Shown one piece after another: positions 24,379 through 33,130 of a DNA stretch of 64,000 bases. Where the stretch lies: positions 124,001 through 188,000 of the forward strand of contig JAXMAB010000008.1 in the NCBI GenBank assembly GCA_046350655.1. The letters run 5' to 3'. Under the pieces are notes generated by a model, which saw only the letters and a program-made list of their open reading frames with translations, was not told where the DNA came from and searched no databases. The translations under genes and the position numbers were made by a program. Each line of letters opens with the position of its first letter. The stretch's first letter is position 1. The DNA comes from JAEUHO01 sp046350655. GTDB lineage: Bacteria; Planctomycetota; PLA2; JAEUHO01.

Positions 24379-25866
24379 ATGGATTGGCGCACGTACGCGG
24401 CGGCCGGGGCCCTCGGCCTCGCCGCCTTCGGTGGCGCGGCTCGGGCCGACGACACGTCGGACCTCCGGGCGCAGCTCGACTCGCTGCAGCGCAAGGTCAG
24501 GGCGCTCGAGAACCTCGCGCCCTCGCAGGACGAGATCAGCGCGACCGTCGCGCAGTACATGACGACGTCGCCGCAGGTCGCGTACGTCGGCGGCGGCGCG
24601 GACGGCTCGGCCGGATTCCCCCTCGGCAAGAAGCCCTTCATCAAGGAGGGGCCCAACAAGCTCGAGATCGCGTTCCGCAACCAGGTCCGCTACGAGGCGT
24701 TCCTCTACAGCGACGACGCGGTGGGCACGCTCGGCGACACCGGGAACCCGGTGAGCGAGGAGGCGCCGCGCGACCGCTCGGGCTTCGAGATCGAGCGGCT
24801 GTACGTCGGCTTCGACGGCTCGATCTTCTGCGAGGACATCACGTTCAAGCTCGAGCTCAACTTCGACGCCGACAGCGGGACGGGCGTCGAGAAGCGCTAC
24901 GCGTACATGGACTGGAAGTACTCCGGCGAGCACCACATCCGCGCCGGCGCGGACAAGGTCGCGTACTGCGCCGAGGAGAACCACTCGTCGTCCGTCCTCT
25001 CGTTCGTCGACCGGTCGATCGTCGGCAAGGCGTTCGAGGTCGGCTTCGACACCGGCGTCGCGGCGTGGGGCTACTTCGGGACGTGCGACTGCCCGAAGAA
25101 CTTCATGTACAAGGTGCAGGTGATGAACGGCGAGGGCCTCATCAACCGCGGGTCGGTCTTCAACACCGACGCGTTCGACACCTACAGCGACAACCTGCTC
25201 CTCGCGGCGGCGTTCGAGTGGAACGTCACCTGCAACGACTGGAAGATGGACATGGTGGACCACCGCGCCTGCGACAAGCGGTGCAACCTCGACCTCTCCA
25301 TCGGCCTGGCGGGCATCTACGAGAACGACGACGACAGCAAGCACGACCAGTGGGGCGGCCTGCGGCTCGGCGACAGCAACGACCGCGCGGAGCGCTACGG
25401 CCTCGACTTCTGGGTCCGCGGCCAGTGGAACGGCCTGTCGTGGCTCGGCGAGTTCATGCTCCGCAACATCCAGTACACCCGCGACAACGGCGGCGGCCCC
25501 TCGACGAAGCCGGAGCAGGAGGACATGGGCGCGTCCCTCACCGTCCACTACCGCTTCGCCGACAGCAACTGGGGCATCGGCGCCCGCGCCGGGATCATCT
25601 GGCTGGACGACGACTACCTGTCCGTGACCTCGGGTCCCCAGGGCAACACGACGACGGTCGCGCTCGAGGACACGATCACCGAGTTCGGCGTCGCGGTGAA
25701 CTACTTCTTCTACGACCACAACAGCAAGATCACGGCCGACGTGAACTTCGTGCAGGACAACTCGGGCGTCAACAGCTCGAGCGCCGGCTACATGAACGGC
25801 GCGTCCCGCGGCGTGATCGTCGAGGACGGCGTGTTCCTGCGCATCCAGTGGCAGCTGAACTTCTGA
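24379..25866 (+). CDS. Phosphate-selective porin-like outer-membrane protein (OprO/OprP type)
   Basis: A 495-aa exported protein. After the signal peptide (ending ARADD) a short coiled coil, LRAQLDSLQRKVRALENL, would lie in the periplasm. The rest is a beta-barrel: FEIERLYVGFDGSIFCEDIT, FKLELNFDADSGTGVEKRYA and HIRAGADKVA are close to the phosphate porin family, in which strands with lysine and arginine select anions. The C-terminus is IQWQLNF, ending in phenylalanine. It contains several cysteines (FGTCDCP, NVTCND, RACDKRCN), unusual for a porin. GGGAGGG lies 8 bases before the ATG. Genome position ahead of pst supports uptake of phosphate. A strong hairpin follows. Confidence 0.85.
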   Translation: MDWRTYAAAGALGLAAFGGAARADDTSDLRAQLDSLQRKVRALENLAPSQDEISATVAQYMTTSPQVAYVGGGADGSAGFPLGKKPFIKEGPNKLEIAFRNQVRYEAFLYSDDAVGTLGDTGNPVSEEAPRDRSGFEIERLYVGFDGSIFCEDITFKLELNFDADSGTGVEKRYAYMDWKYSGEHHIRAGADKVAYCAEENHSSSVLSFVDRSIVGKAFEVGFDTGVAAWGYFGTCDCPKNFMYKVQVMNGEGLINRGSVFNTDAFDTYSDNLLLAAAFEWNVTCNDWKMDMVDHRACDKRCNLDLSIGLAGIYENDDDSKHDQWGGLRLGDSNDRAERYGLDFWVRGQWNGLSWLGEFMLRNIQYTRDNGGGPSTKPEQEDMGASLTVHYRFADSNWGIGARAGIIWLDDDYLSVTSGPQGNTTTVALEDTITEFGVAVNYFFYDHNSKITADVNFVQDNSGVNSSSAGYMNGASRGVIVEDGVFLRIQWQLNF

Positions 25867-25914
25867 TCTCGCGCTGACGTCGCCCGGACCTCCTTGGCGA
25901 CGCCGGCCCTCCCG

Positions 25915-25942
25915 GGGGGGCGCCTCTCACGGGGCGCCCCCC
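25915..25942 (+). terminator. Rho-independent-like terminator after the porin
   Basis: GGGGGGCGCC (25915-25924) pairs perfectly with GGCGCCCCCC (25933-25942) around an 8-base loop, followed by TTCTC. It separates the porin from the small lipoprotein genes. Confidence 0.7.
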
Positions 25943-26002
25943 TTCTCGCACCCGCCCGAACCACCCCCGTCCGGCCCGCCGGGCCGATCCCGAGGAGTCC
26001 CC

Positions 26003-26122
26003 ATGACCCGTCGCCTGCTGACCGCGCTCGTCGTCGGCGTGCTCTGCGCCACGTTCACCGCCTGCTGCGGGACCTGCATCAAGGACCCGCCGTGCTGCAA
26101 GAAGCCGGAGGCCCCCAAGTGA
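26003..26122 (+). CDS. 39-aa cysteine-rich lipoprotein
   Basis: A tiny exported protein: a hydrophobic leader with lipobox FTAC, then a mature peptide of about 19 residues, CCGTCIKDPPCCKKPEAPK. Five cysteines in the mature part and the motif CIKDPPC, which is repeated in the next gene, suggest metal binding or a disulfide knot at the membrane surface. I do not recognise a family. Its start has GGAG at 25992-25995. The TGA at 26120-26122 overlaps the GTG of the following gene by 3 bases, so the two are coupled. Confidence 0.65.
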   Translation: MTRRLLTALVVGVLCATFTACCGTCIKDPPCCKKPEAPK

Positions 26123-26529
26123 ACCGCTTCCTCCGCGCCCTCGTCGCGCCGCTCGTCGCGGCCGCGGCGCTCACCGGCTGCTGCGCCGGGGGCAAGTGCA
26201 TCAAGGACCCGCCGTGCAAGTGCGGCGAGAACCCCTGCTGCCTGACCCCGCTCCAGCGGAAGTCGCTCGAGGCCACGACCCACGCCCTGCCCTCCGGGCC
26301 GGTCGTCTACTCCTACGAGCAGAAGACGTACATCCTGTTCACCGAGAAGGGCCTCGCCGACTTCGAGAAGGACCCGGGCGCCTTCGAGGAGAAGGGGAGC
26401 GTGCGGCTGATCCGCAAGGGCAAGACGTTCCGCACGGACCTGAACACGGGGACCGAGGCGGAGCCGGACTGGGCCTCGCTCGTCGCGCGTGCGGTCCCGT
26501 ACACGTGGAACCCGCCGCCGAAGAAGTGA
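26119..26529 (+). CDS. Cysteine-rich lipoprotein with YHS-like domain
   Basis: A 136-aa lipoprotein (lipobox LTGC). The mature N-terminus has CCAGGKCIKDPPCKCG and ENPCC, sharing CIKDPPC with the preceding 39-aa protein. The following segment, VVYSYEQKTYILFTEKGLAD and FEKDPGAFEEKGSVRLI, resembles a YHS domain (Y-x-G-K-x-Y-x-F...FxxDPxxY), which in other proteins binds metals, but the usual cysteines of YHS are missing. The tail is basic and ends NPPPKK. The pair may deliver or sense a metal near the outer membrane. Location between a phosphate porin and pstS suggests phosphate-linked expression, but a terminator precedes it. Confidence 0.65.
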   Translation: MNRFLRALVAPLVAAAALTGCCAGGKCIKDPPCKCGENPCCLTPLQRKSLEATTHALPSGPVVYSYEQKTYILFTEKGLADFEKDPGAFEEKGSVRLIRKGKTFRTDLNTGTEAEPDWASLVARAVPYTWNPPPKK

Positions 26530-26556
26530 CCTCCGACGCACCGTCGTCGCTCCGGG

Positions 26557-26572
26557 CCGGGCCTCGCGTACC
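26557..26572 (+). repeat. Interspersed element copy, upstream of pstS
   Basis: CCGGGCCTCGCGTACCC (core 26559-26568) lies in the 245-bp gap between the YHS-like lipoprotein and pstS, more than 140 bp before the PhoB box. Confidence 0.55.
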
Positions 26573-26714
26573 CACGCGGCGCCCGGCCCGCGTCGTTGCC
26601 GGCCGGGCCTGGCGGGGGAGATCCGGGGATCGCCGCGGATGGGAGGGGAGCGTAACGTATTTCGGGACAATAAGTTATGGACGCAGATTGGAGGCGGCCG
26701 AATTCTGCCGCCAT

Positions 26715-26732
26715 CTTTACAAAGGCTTGAAC
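26715..26732 (+). promoter_or_regulatory. Candidate PhoB box upstream of pstS
   Basis: CTTTACA at 26715-26721 and CTTGAAC at 26726-26732 are direct half-sites spaced 11 bp, the layout of PhoB boxes. The bases ATCTTTACAAAG around the first half are identical at the phoB gene (33129-33140). The site lies 43 bp before the pstS start. The surrounding sequence (26651-26720) is the most AT-rich stretch in the window, as expected of a promoter. Confidence 0.6.
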
Positions 26733-26774
26733 ATCCACGGCGAGGCTCCGGGCAGACCACCCAGGAGTCCTCGA

Positions 26775-27743
26775 GTGCGCAAGACCTTCTCGTTCGTGAC
26801 CGCCGCCGCGCTGGCCGCGCTGGCGACCTTCTCCTCCCGCGCGGGCGCCGACAACACGGCGACGATTCCCGAGTACCAGACCGCCGGCGGCGTGTCCGGC
26901 GACCTGACGAGCATCGGTTCCGACACGCTCAACAACCTGATGACGTTCTGGGCCGAGGGCTTCTCGACGCTCTACCCGAACGTGAACCCTGCGATCGAGG
27001 GCAAGGGCTCGAGCACCGCGCCGCCCGCGCTCACGCAGGGCACCGCGCTCCTCGCGCCGATGTCGCGCGAGATGAAGGCGGAGGAGATCCAGAAGTTCGA
27101 GGCGAAGTACGGGTACAAGCCGACGGCGGTCCGCGTCGCGCTCGACGCCCTCGCGGTCTTCGTCGGCAAGGACAACCCGGTGCAGAGCCTGACGATGGAG
27201 CAGGTGGACGCGATGTTCTCGTCCACGCGCAAGCGCGGCGCCACGGCCGACGTCACGACGTGGGGCCAGGTCGGGCTGACGGGCGACTGGGCGTCGCTGC
27301 CCATCTCGCTCTACGGCCGCAACAGCGCGTCGGGCACCTACGGCTACTTCAAGGAGCACGTGCTCTCGAAGGGCGACTACAAGGCGACCGTGAAGGAGCA
27401 GCCCGGCTCCGCGGCCGTGGTGAAGGGCGTGACCGAGGACCGCGCCGGCGTCGGCTACAGCGGCATCGGCTACGCGACGGCGGGCGTGCGCGCGGTGCCG
27501 ATCATCGGCAAGGACGGCAAGGCCCACGCGGCCGACAAGGCGAACGTGTACAGCGGCGACTACCCGATCTCGCGCGCGCTGTTCGTCTACGTGAACAAGG
27601 CGCCGGGCCAGGGCCTGCAGCCGCTCGTCAAGGAGTTCCTCCTCTACGTGCTCTCGCGCCAGGGGCAGGAGGTCGTCGAGAAGGACGGCTACATCCCGCT
27701 GACGCCCGAGATCGTCGCGGCCGAGCGCGCGAAGCTGAACTGA
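26775..27743 (+). CDS. pstS: PstS, periplasmic phosphate-binding protein
   Basis: A 322-aa substrate-binding protein that delivers phosphate to PstCAB. It has a signal peptide ending at SRAGAD, then SIGSDTLNNLMTFWAEGF, the N-terminal pattern of the PstS/phosphate ABC-binding group, and GKGSSTAPPALTQGTALLAP. Phosphate-contacting regions ALDALAVFVGKDNP, YGRNSASGTYGYFKE and GVGYSGIGYA are present. The C-terminus (FLLYVLSRQGQEVVEKDGYI) is typical. GTG 26775 is chosen because GGAG stands 7 bases upstream and it opens directly on the signal peptide. A PhoB box lies upstream and a terminator downstream, so it is probably expressed in excess over the permease. Confidence 0.93.
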   Translation: MRKTFSFVTAAALAALATFSSRAGADNTATIPEYQTAGGVSGDLTSIGSDTLNNLMTFWAEGFSTLYPNVNPAIEGKGSSTAPPALTQGTALLAPMSREMKAEEIQKFEAKYGYKPTAVRVALDALAVFVGKDNPVQSLTMEQVDAMFSSTRKRGATADVTTWGQVGLTGDWASLPISLYGRNSASGTYGYFKEHVLSKGDYKATVKEQPGSAAVVKGVTEDRAGVGYSGIGYATAGVRAVPIIGKDGKAHAADKANVYSGDYPISRALFVYVNKAPGQGLQPLVKEFLLYVLSRQGQEVVEKDGYIPLTPEIVAAERAKLN

Positions 27744-27766
27744 GCGTTCCGACCGCTGGTTCCCGA

Positions 27767-27798
27767 GGGGCGGGCCGTCGTCCGAGACGGCCCGCCCC
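27767..27798 (+). terminator. Terminator or attenuator between pstS and pstC
   Basis: GGGGCGGGCCGTC (27767-27779) pairs without mismatch with GACGGCCCGCCCC (27786-27798) around a 6-base loop. The 13-bp stem should stop many transcripts after pstS, allowing more binding protein than permease. Confidence 0.7.
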
Positions 27799-27891
27799 GT
27801 CCGTTCCCGCGCGGGTCGCCCTCCCGCGCTCGCGTGCCGCACGGCGCCGCCCGATCCCGATCCGCCGCTCCCGTCCCCGAGGCCCACGACC

Positions 27892-30588
27892 GTGACCCCG
27901 GACCCCGCGCGCGACGCGCCCCCCTCGACGCTCCCGCCCCCGATCGCGGGGCCGCGCGCGACCGCCCGGAGCGTGAAGGTGGCGGACGCCGTCGCGGGCG
28001 GCGTCGTGCGCCTCGGCGGCACGCTCGTGATCGTCGCGGTGGTGGGGATCCTCGTGTTCCTCGTCGCGACCGTGGTCCCGCTGTTCCGCGGGGCGACCGT
28101 CGAGGCGACGGCGTCGGTCGGCAAGGTCCCGGTCGAGGGTCGGGTGCTGTGCCTCGCCGTGGACGAGTACCGGTTCCTCGCGGCCGCCGTCGGCGAGGCC
28201 CCCGAGATCGTGGTGTTCCGGCCGGACGACCCGGGGCGCGTCGTGGCCCGCGTGCCGATCGCCGGGCTCGAGGGCGCGCGGCTCGCGTCCGCGCGCCGGT
28301 CGATCCGCACGAAGGACCTCGCCGTCGGCACGACGGACGGTCGCGTGGCGCTCCTCGGCCTGTCGTTCGCGGCCGACTACGTCGTGGGGGAGGCGGGCGA
28401 CGAGGTCCGGCGCCGGCTCGCGCTCGGTCAGCTCGAGACGACCGGCGACGCCGTCGTGAAGCGCAAGGCCGGCGGGACGCTGCTGCGGGTCCGGTGCGCG
28501 GTCGAGCCGCGGGGCGTCGTCGCGCTGCCCGGCGGCGGGACGGTGGTCGCGGTCGCCTACGCCACCCACGAGGACGGCGCCGTGGCCGCCGCCGTGACCG
28601 CCGACGGCCGGGCCCACGTCCTCCGGCGCGCGGAGGCCGAGGGCGACGCGCCCGCGGCGTTCCGCGTCGAGACGCTCGCCGAGGGCGGGGCGCCCGTGCC
28701 CGGCGGCGTGTTCTCGACCCTCGTGGACGAGGAGCTGCGCAACGCGTGGTTCGTGACGCGCGACGGCGTGCTGGTGCGCGTGGACGTCCGCGTCAGCCCC
28801 GCGGTCGTGCGGGAGGTGCGGCGGACCGACCGCGGCGACGGCGCCCGGACGACGGCGGCCGAGTTCGTGCTCGGCGACCGCTCGCTGGTGCTCGCCGACG
28901 ACCACGGCCGGGTCGCGGTGTGGAGCCCGGTGCCGGTCAACGCGCGGCTGACCGCGAAGCGCGCCGACCCGGGCGACGGGCAGGTCACGGAGCCGATCCA
29001 CGAGCTCGGGGTGCTCGGCGCGCCGGTCGTCTCGATCGCCGCGTGCCCGACGCGGCTCACCTACTACCTCGGCCACGCCGACGGTTCGATCACCTCGGCT
29101 TACCTCGTCAACGACCGCGTCCTCGCGCGCGTGCAGGCGTTCGCCGGCCCGGTCGGCGCGATCGCGGTCGGCCCGAAGGACGACGGGCTGCTCGTGGCCG
29201 GGCCGGGCGAGGGGTACCGGGCGTTCGACGTGGCCGCGCCGCACCCCGAGACGAACCTCAAGGCGCTCTTCTCGCCGGTGCACTACCAGGGCTACGCCGA
29301 GCCCCAGCTCCGGTACGAATCGTCGGCGGGCAGCGACGAGGCGGAGCCCAAGCTCTCCCTGACGCCCCTGCTCTTCGGCACGCTCAAGGCGACGTTCTAC
29401 GCCATGCTCTTCGCGCTGCCGCTGGCCCTCCTCGGCGCGCTCTACACCTCCCAGTTCATGCACCCGCGCGTCCGCGCGGTCGTGAAGCCCGCCGTCGAGG
29501 TGATGGCGAGCCTCCCGAGCGTCGTGCTCGGGTTCGTCGCGGCGCTCGTGCTCGCGCCGGCCATCGAGAAGGTCGTGCCCGGGGTGTTCGCCGCCGTCGT
29601 CTCGCTGGGCGTCGTCGGCTTCCTCGCCGGCGTCGTCTGGTACTTCCTGCCTCCCGAGCTGCGCAACGGGATGGGGTCGGGGACCCGCCTGCTGCTGGCC
29701 GCGGCCCTGGTGGGCGGCACGGCCTGGCTCTGCGTCGCGCAGACGCCCCTCATCGAGCACCTCCTGTTCCAGGTGCGGGCGAAGGACGGGAGGGTGCTCG
29801 CGGACTTCCGGCAGTGGATGGACGCGCCGCGCTCGCCCGACCTCGGCGACGGGTCGAGCGCGTCCGGCCTCCCGCTGCTCCGCGTCACGCTGGCGGCCCT
29901 CGCCGCGACGGTGGGGATGTTCGCCCTGCCGCGGTTCGTCGGGCCGCGGCTGCCGGCCACCCTGGCGCCGCTCCTGCGGACGCTCGTGCAGATCGGCGTC
30001 GGGGCGGGCGTCCCCGCGCTGCTGGCGTTCGCGGCGGCGCCGCTCGTCGAGACGGTGCTCTTCGGCGGCGACTTCCGGTGGTTCCTCGTCGGCACCGACG
30101 ATCCGGCGCACGGCATCGTCTACGACCAGCGCAACAGCCTCGTCGTGGGCATCGCGATGGGCTTCGCGGTGATCCCGATCATCTACACGATCGCGGAGGA
30201 CGCCCTCTCCGCCATCCCGGACTCGCTGCGCTCCGCCGCGCTCGGCTGCGGGGCGAGCCCGTGGCAGGCGGCGACGCGCGTCGTGCTGCCGGCCGCCGTG
30301 CCGGGCATCTTCTCCGCCGCCATGATCGGCCTCGGTCGCGCCATCGGCGAGACGATGATCGTCCTGATGGCCGCCGGCGGCACGGCGATCATGGACCTCA
30401 CGATCTTCAACGGGTTCCGGACGCTGTCCGTGAACATCGCGACCGAGCTGCCCGAGGCGCCGGTCGAGGGGACGCTCTACCGCGTGCTGTTCCTCGCGGG
30501 GCTCCTCCTCTTCGCGATCACCTTCGTCCTCAACACGGTGGCGGAGGTCGTGCGCCTCCGGTTCCGCAAGCGCTTCAAGGGGCTCTGA
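27892..30588 (+). CDS. pstC: PstC, phosphate permease subunit with large extracytoplasmic insertion
   Basis: An 898-aa permease, far longer than the 320 of E. coli. One helix spans about residues 42-65. Then about 400 residues form repeated short strands (RVLCLAVDEYRFLAAAVGEA, KDLAVGTTDGRVALLGLS, RSLVLADDHGRVAVWSPVP, RLTYYLGHADGSI) that look like a WD/beta-propeller and should face the periplasm. The permease core starts near residue 490 (LLFGTLKATFYAMLFALPLA) and contains the coupling loop GCGASPWQAATRVVLPAAVP. Enlarged PstC proteins with such a region also occur in gammaproteobacteria. GTG 27892 is the only good start; pstA follows 1 bp after the stop. Confidence 0.92.
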   Translation: MTPDPARDAPPSTLPPPIAGPRATARSVKVADAVAGGVVRLGGTLVIVAVVGILVFLVATVVPLFRGATVEATASVGKVPVEGRVLCLAVDEYRFLAAAVGEAPEIVVFRPDDPGRVVARVPIAGLEGARLASARRSIRTKDLAVGTTDGRVALLGLSFAADYVVGEAGDEVRRRLALGQLETTGDAVVKRKAGGTLLRVRCAVEPRGVVALPGGGTVVAVAYATHEDGAVAAAVTADGRAHVLRRAEAEGDAPAAFRVETLAEGGAPVPGGVFSTLVDEELRNAWFVTRDGVLVRVDVRVSPAVVREVRRTDRGDGARTTAAEFVLGDRSLVLADDHGRVAVWSPVPVNARLTAKRADPGDGQVTEPIHELGVLGAPVVSIAACPTRLTYYLGHADGSITSAYLVNDRVLARVQAFAGPVGAIAVGPKDDGLLVAGPGEGYRAFDVAAPHPETNLKALFSPVHYQGYAEPQLRYESSAGSDEAEPKLSLTPLLFGTLKATFYAMLFALPLALLGALYTSQFMHPRVRAVVKPAVEVMASLPSVVLGFVAALVLAPAIEKVVPGVFAAVVSLGVVGFLAGVVWYFLPPELRNGMGSGTRLLLAAALVGGTAWLCVAQTPLIEHLLFQVRAKDGRVLADFRQWMDAPRSPDLGDGSSASGLPLLRVTLAALAATVGMFALPRFVGPRLPATLAPLLRTLVQIGVGAGVPALLAFAAAPLVETVLFGGDFRWFLVGTDDPAHGIVYDQRNSLVVGIAMGFAVIPIIYTIAEDALSAIPDSLRSAALGCGASPWQAATRVVLPAAVPGIFSAAMIGLGRAIGETMIVLMAAGGTAIMDLTIFNGFRTLSVNIATELPEAPVEGTLYRVLFLAGLLLFAITFVLNTVAEVVRLRFRKRFKGL

Positions 30589-30589
30589 C

Positions 30590-32290
30590 GTGACCGAACG
30601 GACCGTCCACCCGCCGCTGCCGCCGTCGCCGTTCGGGCGGCTCTTCCGCGACGGCCACCCCTGGGTCTGGATCACGCGCTGCGGGACCGCCCTCCTGCTG
30701 CTCATGGTCGTCGGGATCGTCGGGATCGTCGTGGTGAACGGGCTCTCGACGTTCTGGCCCCGGCGGCTGGTGCGGTACGAGCTGAAGGACGGCACGGTCG
30801 TCGTCGGCGAGGAGCTGAAGCGCGAGGTGCGGAAGGTCGGCCACGACAGCCGCGAGGAGGGGCAGGTGTTCCTCCGCGTCGGCAACCGCGACCTCGCCGG
30901 CAGCGGCGGCGACTTCCGGTGGATCCGGGCCGACGACATCGTCGCGACCTCGGCGCCGGAGGACCTGCTCGCCTTCGAGCGCATGGAGCACGGCCCCGCC
31001 TACGGCCGCGTCCGGCAGGTGATCGAGGTCGAGGTCGTCGACGGCAAGCGCACCAACCGGGTCGTCGCCGAGGGGGCCAAGGCCCGCGAAGCCCTCCTCG
31101 AGGGGATGGAGGCGGCCGCGGCCCGGCGCGAGGCCCGCCTCGAGCTGCAGGAAGGCGAGATGGACCGCGTGAGCCGGCGCCAGAACGAGCTCAACGACGA
31201 GCTGCGCCGGTTCCAGCGCGACGTGGACCCGCTCTCCGCCGGGGCCGCGGAGCGCAAGCGGGCGCTCGACGCGCGCAAGGCCGCGCTCGACGCCGAGTTC
31301 GAGAAGGTCGCGGCCAAGGCGCGCGCGATCATCGCGGAGGACAAGCGCCACCTCGTCCTGCTCGAAGACGGCGCGGGCACGGCGTTCCCGAAGCCCGTCC
31401 CGATGTCGCAGATCCTCCGCATCGACGCGGTCAACGCGCTGTCCTGGCCCGGGCGCGTCGCCCTCGCCGTGGGCCGGTTCTGGCGGTTCGTGAGCGAGCC
31501 GCCGCGCGAGGCCAACACCGACGGCGGCATCTGGCCGGCGATCTACGGCACCGTGCTGATGACGCTGATCATGACGATGTTCGTCGTGCCGTTCGGCGTG
31601 CTGGCCGCGCTCTACCTGCGGGAGTACGCGAAGCAGGGCGTGATGATCTCCGCGGTCCGCATCGCGGTGAACAACCTGGCGGGCGTGCCGAGCATCGTGT
31701 TCGGCGTGTTCGGCCTCGGCTTCTTCTGCTACCTCGTCGGCGGCTGGATCGACCGGTCGTTCTTCCCCGAGAAGCTGCCGACGCCCACCTTCGGCGGCGG
31801 CGGCATCCTCTGGGCGTCGCTGACGCTCTCGTTGCTCACGGTGCCCGTCGTGATCGTGGCGACGGAGGAGGCGCTGGCCGCGGTGCCGCGGGCGCTCCGC
31901 GAGGCGGCCATCGCCTGCGGGGCCTCGAAGTGGCAGACGATCCGCCGGGTGGTGCTGCCGCACGCGAGCCCCGGGATCCTCACCGGCATGATCCTCGCCA
32001 TGGCGCGCGGCGCCGGCGAGGTCGCGCCGCTGATGCTCACCGGCGTGATCAAGCTGGCCGAGGACCTGCCCCTCGACGGCGAGCCGCCGTTCCTGCACCC
32101 CGAGCGGCGCTTCATGCACCTCGGCTTCCACCTCTACGACACCGGCTTCCAGTCGCCCAACGTGGACGCCTCGACGCCGCTGGTCTACAGCACGACCCTC
32201 GTGCTCCTGGGCCTCGTGCTCGTCCTCAACCTCGGCGCGATCCTCCTGCGGAACCGCCTGCGCAAGCGCATGCGCACGGGAGTCTTCTGA
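30590..32290 (+). CDS. pstA: PstA, phosphate permease subunit with coiled-coil insertion
   Basis: A 566-aa permease. The first helix is about residues 31-53. Residues roughly 60-160 are a beta-rich segment, then about 165-250 a strongly charged coiled coil (RREARLELQEGEMDRVSRRQ, AERKRALDARKAALDAEFEK). The core begins near residue 317 (YGTVLMTLIMTMFVVPFGVL) and holds the ABC coupling loop ACGASKWQTIRRVVLPHASP and the PstA signature ARGAGEVAPLMLTGV. The insertion lies between helix 1 and 2, so outside the inner membrane. It pairs with the enlarged PstC. The stop shares a base with the ATG of pstB. Confidence 0.92.
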   Translation: MTERTVHPPLPPSPFGRLFRDGHPWVWITRCGTALLLLMVVGIVGIVVVNGLSTFWPRRLVRYELKDGTVVVGEELKREVRKVGHDSREEGQVFLRVGNRDLAGSGGDFRWIRADDIVATSAPEDLLAFERMEHGPAYGRVRQVIEVEVVDGKRTNRVVAEGAKAREALLEGMEAAAARREARLELQEGEMDRVSRRQNELNDELRRFQRDVDPLSAGAAERKRALDARKAALDAEFEKVAAKARAIIAEDKRHLVLLEDGAGTAFPKPVPMSQILRIDAVNALSWPGRVALAVGRFWRFVSEPPREANTDGGIWPAIYGTVLMTLIMTMFVVPFGVLAALYLREYAKQGVMISAVRIAVNNLAGVPSIVFGVFGLGFFCYLVGGWIDRSFFPEKLPTPTFGGGGILWASLTLSLLTVPVVIVATEEALAAVPRALREAAIACGASKWQTIRRVVLPHASPGILTGMILAMARGAGEVAPLMLTGVIKLAEDLPLDGEPPFLHPERRFMHLGFHLYDTGFQSPNVDASTPLVYSTTLVLLGLVLVLNLGAILLRNRLRKRMRTGVF

Positions 32291-33108
32291 TGCCCACCCC
32301 CGCCACCCTGCCCTCGGCCCCCGAGATGAGGCCCGCCCCGCCGCCCGGCGGTGCGCGCGCGGTCCTCGACGTGGACCACTTCAACCTCTGGTACGGCCCG
32401 ACCCACGCCCTGAAGGACGTCTCGATGTCGTTCGGCGAGCGCCAGGTGACGGCGCTGATCGGGCCGAGCGGCTGCGGCAAGTCCACGCTGCTCCGCTCGC
32501 TCAACCGCCTCAACGACCTGATCGACAACCTGCGCACCGAGGGCGACGTCCGCCTGCGCGGCGACAGCGTCTACCGGCGCGGCGTCGACGTCATCTCGCT
32601 CCGCAAGCGGATGTCGATGGTGTTCCAGCGGCAGAACCCCTTCCCCAAGAGCATCTACGAGAACGTCGTCTTCGGCCTGCGCGTCGACGGCGAGAAGCGC
32701 AAGCCGGTCCTCGACGAGGCCGTCGAGCGCAGCCTGCGCGGCGCGGCGATCTGGGACGAGGTGAAGGACCGCCTCCACAAGAGCGCCCTCGAGCTCTCGG
32801 GCGGCCAGCAGCAGCGTCTCTGCATCGCGCGCGCCATCGCGACGCGCCCCGAGGTGCTGCTCATGGACGAGCCCTGCTCGGCGCTCGACCCCATCGCCAC
32901 GTCGAAGGTCGAGGACCTCATCATCGACCTCAAGCGCGACTTCACGGTGATCATCGTCACGCACAACATGCAGCAGGCCGCCCGCGTGGCCGACGTCACG
33001 GCCTTCATGTACCTCGGCCGCCTCATCGAGATGGGGGAGACCACCCAGATCTTCGAGCGACCCCGGTTCTCCGAGACCGAGGCGTACATCACCGGGCGGT
33101 ACGGGTAG
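32290..33108 (+). CDS. pstB: PstB, phosphate ABC transporter ATPase
   Basis: A 272-aa ATPase, standard length. Walker A is GPSGCGKST, then MVFQRQNPFPKSIYENV (Q loop, typical of PstB), signature LELSGGQQQRLCIARA, Walker B VLLMDEPCSALDPIAT and the switch histidine in IIVTHNMQQAARVAD. The N-terminus carries a 25-residue Pro/Ala extension before the first strand. The ATG uses the last base of the pstA stop. PstB hydrolyses ATP to drive phosphate uptake and also takes part in signalling to PhoR through PhoU. Confidence 0.96.
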   Translation: MPTPATLPSAPEMRPAPPPGGARAVLDVDHFNLWYGPTHALKDVSMSFGERQVTALIGPSGCGKSTLLRSLNRLNDLIDNLRTEGDVRLRGDSVYRRGVDVISLRKRMSMVFQRQNPFPKSIYENVVFGLRVDGEKRKPVLDEAVERSLRGAAIWDEVKDRLHKSALELSGGQQQRLCIARAIATRPEVLLMDEPCSALDPIATSKVEDLIIDLKRDFTVIIVTHNMQQAARVADVTAFMYLGRLIEMGETTQIFERPRFSETEAYITGRYG

Positions 33109-33130
33109 GCTGCCGGGGGAGTCCCGTGAT

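Noticed and set aside
27628..30984. A 1118-codon reverse open frame over pstC
   Set aside because: Shadow of pstC; Arg/Asp/His-rich with no domain.
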